NCBI GenBank assembly: GCA_964504345.1
Contig: CAZDDX010000009.1
Location: 4,223-68,222, forward strand
Direction of reading: 5' to 3'
DNA: 64,000 nt
Origin: CAMDTE01 sp964504345
Lineage (GTDB): Bacteria > Bacteroidota > Bacteroidia > Flavobacteriales > Schleiferiaceae
In this document: positions 60,175-64,000 of the stretch, piece by piece
How the letters are laid out: every line of letters starts with the position of its first letter
Numbering within the stretch: position 1 is the stretch's first letter
Translations under genes and position numbers: made by a program
Notes under the pieces: generated by a model
What the model was told of the DNA's origin: nothing
Databases searched by the model: none
Seen by the model: the letters and a program-made list of their open reading frames with translations, nothing else

Positions 60175-61455
60175 TTAAGCCGCCGTACCCCCGCCCTGCG
60201 GGCGCGGTCCTTTGGGTTTTCCAAAGCGTTTTTTTCCTCCGCCGTTGCCGCCGGGACGTCCGCCTCCCTGACGACCGCCGCCGGGGCGGCCGGAACCCTT
60301 GGAGCGCGCCTCCCACTGCGGCCCCTCCCCAATTTCGGTGGGCGGCTGAAGTTTCTCCAACTCGCGCTCAATGAGGCGTTCAATCTTGGAAAAACGGTAC
60401 ATGTCCTCCGGGCTGACCAAGGTGATGGCCATGCCGGTGGTTTTGGCACGGGCCGTACGCCCAATGCGGTGCACGTAGTCCTCGGCGTCGTGGGGGACGT
60501 CGAAATTCATGACCAGGTCGATGCCCTTGACGTCGATGCCGCGACTCATAACGTCCGTGGCCACCAAAATGCGGGTGCGGCCGTTTTTGAAGTCCGACAG
60601 TGCTTGCTCGCGTTCCTCTTGGGTGTAGTCGGATGAAATGGGGGCGCAGGCGAAGTTGCGGTCCCGAAGTTTGCGGTACAACTGCTCCACTTTTTTCTTG
60701 GTGGAACAGAAGACGATGATTTGTTTGTATTCGTCCTTGTCTGCGAGAAGGTGGCGCGCCAGGGCCACTTTTTGCTCGTCGAAGGCGAGGTATACTTTCT
60801 GGGTGACGCCCTCCGCCGGCTTGGCAATGGCCACGCTGACTTCTTGGGGGTCTTGGAGGATCTGCACGGCCAGCTGGCGAATGCGCGGCGCCATGGTGGC
60901 ACTGAACATGAGGCTTTGGCGCTTTTTGGGCAGCTTGTCGATGATTTTGAGGATGTCGTCGTAGAAGCCGATGTCCAGCATGCGGTCTGCCTCGTCCAAT
61001 ACAAGAAAGTCTACACGATCAAACTTGACGTAGCCTTGTTCCATGTGGGCCATCAGCCGCCCGGGGGTGGCGATGATGAGGTCCGCCTTGCCGGTGAGAG
61101 CGGCCTTTTCCTGGTCCCAGGCGACGCCGTCGCCGCCGCCGTAGACTGCTTTGACGCTGGCGTGGGTAAAGTAGGACAAGCCTTCGGCTTGCTGGGCAAT
61201 TTGGATGGCCAGCTCCCTCGTGGGGCACAAAACCAGGGCCTTCACCCCTGCTCCGTCGGTCTCCGAAAGGTGGTTGAGGAGCGGCAGCAGGAAGGCCGCA
61301 GTTTTACCGGTGCCGGTTTGGGCGCACCCGATGAGGTCGTTGCCTTCCAAGATGAGCGGAATGGCTTTGGCCTGAATCTCGGTGGCTTCGGTGTAGTTCA
61401 TGTAGTACACCGCGTCCAATAAGGTGTCGTTCAGGTCAAAGTCGTCAAATCGCAT
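60175..61455 (-). CDS. DEAD-box RNA helicase (RhlE-like)
   Basis: 426 residues from the ATG at 61455. Motifs in order: Q-motif FDLNDTLLDAV...ATEIQAKAIPLIL, I AQTGTGKT, Ia PTRELAIQ, Ib TPGRLM, II VLDEADRML, III SATM, IV IVFCSTKK, V ATDVMSRGIDV, VI HRIGRTAR. The C terminus is Gly/Arg-rich (GRPGGGRQGGGRPGG), an RNA-binding tail. It unwinds structured RNA during ribosome assembly or decay. A perfect TACCTTTG box on the minus strand ends five bases before the ATG, so this mRNA too looks leaderless. Confidence 0.95.
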   Translation of the reverse strand: MRFDDFDLNDTLLDAVYYMNYTEATEIQAKAIPLILEGNDLIGCAQTGTGKTAAFLLPLLNHLSETDGAGVKALVLCPTRELAIQIAQQAEGLSYFTHASVKAVYGGGDGVAWDQEKAALTGKADLIIATPGRLMAHMEQGYVKFDRVDFLVLDEADRMLDIGFYDDILKIIDKLPKKRQSLMFSATMAPRIRQLAVQILQDPQEVSVAIAKPAEGVTQKVYLAFDEQKVALARHLLADKDEYKQIIVFCSTKKKVEQLYRKLRDRNFACAPISSDYTQEEREQALSDFKNGRTRILVATDVMSRGIDVKGIDLVMNFDVPHDAEDYVHRIGRTARAKTTGMAITLVSPEDMYRFSKIERLIERELEKLQPPTEIGEGPQWEARSKGSGRPGGGRQGGGRPGGNGGGKKRFGKPKGPRPQGGGTAA

Positions 61456-61460
61456 GGGTG

Positions 61461-61468
61461 CAAAGGTA
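61461..61468 (-). promoter_or_regulatory. -7 box TACCTTTG of the DEAD-box helicase gene
   Basis: Perfect TAnnTTTG on the minus strand; five bases (CACCC) separate it from the ATG. Confidence 0.68.
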
Positions 61469-61682
61469 CGGCTTTCAGAAGGGGTTCGCGGACACACGAA
61501 TAAACAGGATTCAGATTTCAATTCGACACACTTTTTGTGGACTAAATTGACTTGAAACCGCCACGGGCTGGCCAATTTGCACGAGCCAAATGGTGGATTT
61601 TGCGTGTTTGAGTTAACCCCAAACGCTTCACTATCTTGATCAATTGGCTTACGAAACGGCCAGAGTAATCATTGAAAAAGCA

Positions 61683-61690
61683 TAACTTTG
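61683..61690 (+). promoter_or_regulatory. -7 box TAACTTTG of the SprB-like gene
   Basis: Perfect TAnnTTTG, 31 bases before the ATG, so this transcript has a short leader. Confidence 0.6.
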
Positions 61691-61721
61691 CAGGTTTCAC
61701 ACATTTTCCATTTCCTATCCT

Positions 61722-64000
61722 ATGAGCCATTCCCCATTCCGCATGATTGCGGCGTTGTTGATCTTTCTGTCCGGATTTCACACGCTTCAAGCTCAAACCA
61801 ACGTCAACATTGGGAGCAATTGCGGTTCCATCAACGCTCGAAACAACGGTAATGGCGGCGCGAACTCGTGCCCGGGAGCAAATAATACCGCGGTTGCAAC
61901 CAATTTTGTTGGCACCTCGTACGCAACCGTTCCTTCCGGCACCAAAACGGGCGATATCCGCATTCGGTGGACGGTTTCTGGTACGTTGTACCCTCCTGTG
62001 ATCAAACGAATTTACGAAACTGATAATGGGCAGACCGTGTTGACCACCCTCCAAGTAGGTCCTGCGGGTTTGCCTACCCAGAGTGGGGACGTTTACTACT
62101 GTTTTTACAACCCGACGAACTATAACCTTCAAAACGCCAAACTTCTTACGTTTGAATACGTAGACCCGCAAACCAACACGGTGCTGGGGTATTGTACTTT
62201 CGATTTTACCGTTTCTACCCCAACAGGGGTTCTGACTGCTCCGTTGTTGCCGGGTGACATTTCCGGAACTCAAACGGTGTGCACCACGGGTAATCCGTCG
62301 GCGTTTACCTCTGTGAGCACAGCCAGTGGCGGAACAAGTCCCTACACCTACAGTTGGGAATCTTCTACAACCACTGCGTTTACCAGTCCTACGACCATTT
62401 CTGGAGCGTCTAGCGCATCACTCGATTTAAACTCCGCACCGGGTGCCACTACTTATTACCGCAGAAAGGTAACCGACGCCAATAATAACGTGGCTTATTC
62501 AGACTACATCACGGTTACCTTACACACACCATCACAAGCGCTGAGTTCCTCAAAAGTTACCACGAACGTTGCGTGTAACGGAGCCAGTACAGGCGCGGTT
62601 GACCTGACGGTTACAGGCGGCACAAGCCCGTATACCTACTCTTGGACCGGTTCCAATAGTTTTACTGCTTCCACCCAAGATTTAACAAGTTTGGCGGCGG
62701 GTTCGTACAACGTACAAATTTTGGATGCCAACGGTTGTAGTGCTACTAACAGCGCAACCGTCACCGAACCAACAGCTCTCGGTGGTTCGACGTCGGTAAC
62801 GAACGCGACAGGAGGTGGCTCCAACGGATCGGCTACCGTGACGGCCACAGGAGGTACTCCATCTTACACATACAGCTGGTCCCCCAGCGGAGGGACAGGC
62901 TCAACAGCCTCAAATCTTTCTGCGGGTACTTATACCGTTACGATTACGGACGCAAACGGGTGCACTACCACGAAAACAGCCGTGGTGAGTAACACTGTTA
63001 ATTCATTGTCCGGATCTATTTCCTCCCAAACCAATGTCTCTTGCAACGGTGGAAGCAACGGTGCAGCAACCGTAGCCGGTAGCGGAGGCACTTCTCCCTA
63101 CACCTATTCCTGGTCTCCTTCGGGCGGAACGTCTGCAACGGCAACGGGCCTCGCCGCAGGAACCTATACCGTGACCATCACCGATAATGCCAGCAATACT
63201 GCCACGGTAACTGTAACCATCACCCAGCCTGCAGCCGCCTTGGCTGCAACGGCTTCGGCGCAAACCAACGTTGCGTGCAACGGCGGAAGCAACGGGGCGG
63301 CAACCGTATCTGCCAGCGGCGGAACTTCACCCTACGCCTATTCTTGGTCTCCTTCGGGCGGAACAGCTGCTACGGCAACTGGCCTCGCGGCCGGCACCTA
63401 CACCGTAACCGTGACCGATGCCAACAGCTGCACGGCAACGCGCTCGTTCACCATTACCCAACCTGCAGCTGCCTTGGCAGCAACGGCTTCTTCGCAAACC
63501 AACGTTGCGTGCAACGGCGGTAGCAACGGGGCGGCAACCGTATCTGCCAGCGGCGGAACTTCACCCTACACCTATTCGTGGTCTCCTTCGGGCGGAACAG
63601 CTGCTACGGCCTCTGGCCTGGCCGCCGGTACCTACACCGTAACCGTGACCGATGCCAACAGCTGCACGGCAACGCGCTCGTTCACCATTACCCAACCTGC
63701 AGCCGCCTTGGCTGCAACCTCTTCTACGCAAACCAACGTTGCGTGCAACGGTGGTAGCAACGGGGCGGCAACCGTATCTGCCAGCGGTGGTACTTCACCC
63801 TACACCTATTCCTGGTCTCCTTCAGGTGGAACAGCTGCTACGGCCACCGGCCTCACAGCCGGCACCTACACCGTAACCGTGACCGACGCCAACAGCTGTA
63901 CAGCAACGCGCTCGTTCACCATTACCCAGCCTGCAGCCGCCCTGTCTGCAACGGCTTCGGCGCAAACCAACGTTGCGTGCAACGGCGGAAGCAACGGGGC
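61722..64000 (+). CDS. SprB-repeat cell-surface adhesin, 5' part (runs off right edge)
   Basis: About 759 codons are open to the window edge. A signal peptide (MIAALLIFLSGFHTLQAQ) is followed by a Cys-containing beta-rich N-terminal region to about residue 270. Then SprB-type repeats begin, each with TNVACNGGSNGAATVSASGGTSPY-type starts, a YSWSPSGGT core, GLAAGTYTVTVTDANSC and a closing ITQPAAAL. SprB relatives are very large T9SS-exported adhesins moved along the surface during gliding or used for attachment; a C-terminal type B sorting domain is expected beyond the window. Whether this cell glides cannot be judged from here. Confidence 0.9.
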   Translation, partial: MSHSPFRMIAALLIFLSGFHTLQAQTNVNIGSNCGSINARNNGNGGANSCPGANNTAVATNFVGTSYATVPSGTKTGDIRIRWTVSGTLYPPVIKRIYETDNGQTVLTTLQVGPAGLPTQSGDVYYCFYNPTNYNLQNAKLLTFEYVDPQTNTVLGYCTFDFTVSTPTGVLTAPLLPGDISGTQTVCTTGNPSAFTSVSTASGGTSPYTYSWESSTTTAFTSPTTISGASSASLDLNSAPGATTYYRRKVTDANNNVAYSDYITVTLHTPSQALSSSKVTTNVACNGASTGAVDLTVTGGTSPYTYSWTGSNSFTASTQDLTSLAAGSYNVQILDANGCSATNSATVTEPTALGGSTSVTNATGGGSNGSATVTATGGTPSYTYSWSPSGGTGSTASNLSAGTYTVTITDANGCTTTKTAVVSNTVNSLSGSISSQTNVSCNGGSNGAATVAGSGGTSPYTYSWSPSGGTSATATGLAAGTYTVTITDNASNTATVTVTITQPAAALAATASAQTNVACNGGSNGAATVSASGGTSPYAYSWSPSGGTAATATGLAAGTYTVTVTDANSCTATRSFTITQPAAALAATASSQTNVACNGGSNGAATVSASGGTSPYTYSWSPSGGTAATASGLAAGTYTVTVTDANSCTATRSFTITQPAAALAATSSTQTNVACNGGSNGAATVSASGGTSPYTYSWSPSGGTAATATGLTAGTYTVTVTDANSCTATRSFTITQPAAALSATASAQTNVACNGGSNG
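62559..64000 (+). repeat. Tandem 234-bp (78-codon) repeats of the SprB-like gene
   Basis: Repeat units start at 62559, 62793, 63027, 63261, 63495, 63729 and 63963, exactly 234 bases apart each time. The first two are diverged; from 63261 on the DNA is nearly identical between units, implying recent unequal recombination or strand slippage. The period keeps the reading frame. The array continues past the window. Confidence 0.9.

Noticed and set aside
61542..62273. 243-codon minus-strand frame opposite the SprB-like gene
   Set aside because: Overlaps the signal peptide and N-terminal region of a gene with a clear promoter and repeats; no family features.
62559..64000. CRISPR-like or satellite array
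   Set aside because: The period of 234 bases keeps frame and encodes SprB repeats; there are no short repeats with unique spacers.

Overview
The window comes from a G+C-rich member of the Bacteroidota, most likely Flavobacteriales-like. Four things point there. The gene orders pdxJ–(CBS-tail)–nadK–DUF6089–uppS–bamA–ompH–ompH–murI and rplM–rpsI–rpsB–tsf–pyrH–frr are typical of that phylum. Promoters carry the phylum's -7 box TAnnTTTG. Several proteins look like type IX secretion (T9SS) substrates, including a SprB-repeat giant. Shine-Dalgarno sites are not evident. The species cannot be named from the sequence.

Layout. Positions 1–~11,160 are strikingly A+T-rich and hold a leftward surface-polysaccharide cluster: methyltransferase, pyruvyl transferase, Wzx flippase, five glycosyltransferases, Wzy-like polymerase, then gmd and fcl for GDP-L-fucose. 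A fucose-containing, possibly pyruvylated polymer is the likely product. From 11,180 rightward the DNA is G+C-rich. It begins with an ArsR/nucleotidyltransferase-type regulator and an AsmA-like protein, then a stand-alone T9SS C-terminal domain protein, a DUF2141 protein, a hydrolase and pdxJ. Next come a nucleotide-sugar dehydrogenase, a UpxY/NusG-like antiterminator and a cupin lodged inside the pdxJ–nadK neighbourhood. An AbiL-type (RloA/RloB) phage-defence pair follows nadK and is flanked by a second, diverged copy of the nadK 3' end. The outer-membrane biogenesis block (DUF6089, uppS, bamA, two ompH) leads to murI, a gamma-carbonic anhydrase, nfu and pgi.

From 32.7 kb there is a candidate small RNA on the minus strand next to an NYN-nuclease gene, then marR and frr, a DUF4143 ATPase with iteron-like repeats, pyrH, and the tsf/rpsB/rpsI/rplM operon, all leftward. 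Then come a secreted M43-type metalloprotease, a mobile mystery protein A/B (HTH + Fic) module with a palindromic operator, a GT39-like membrane protein, and a sulfate module (SLC13-type permease, cysC, cysD, cysN). The right part has a CsgG/LpoB-like lipoprotein-synthesis-type outer-membrane protein, an HTH regulator, tRNA-Val(GAC), a metal-type TonB receptor with a His-rich small protein, a second TonB receptor, two membrane proteins, a DEAD-box helicase, and the start of a SprB-like adhesin made of exact 234-bp repeats that runs off the window.

The points most worth following up are: the AbiL island with its leftover nadK tail; a TAnnTTTG box lying only 4–7 bases before the start codon in at least 13 genes, which implies leaderless mRNAs; the small RNA opposite the NYN gene; the mobile mystery A/B module; and the repeat array upstream of the DUF4143 ATPase.
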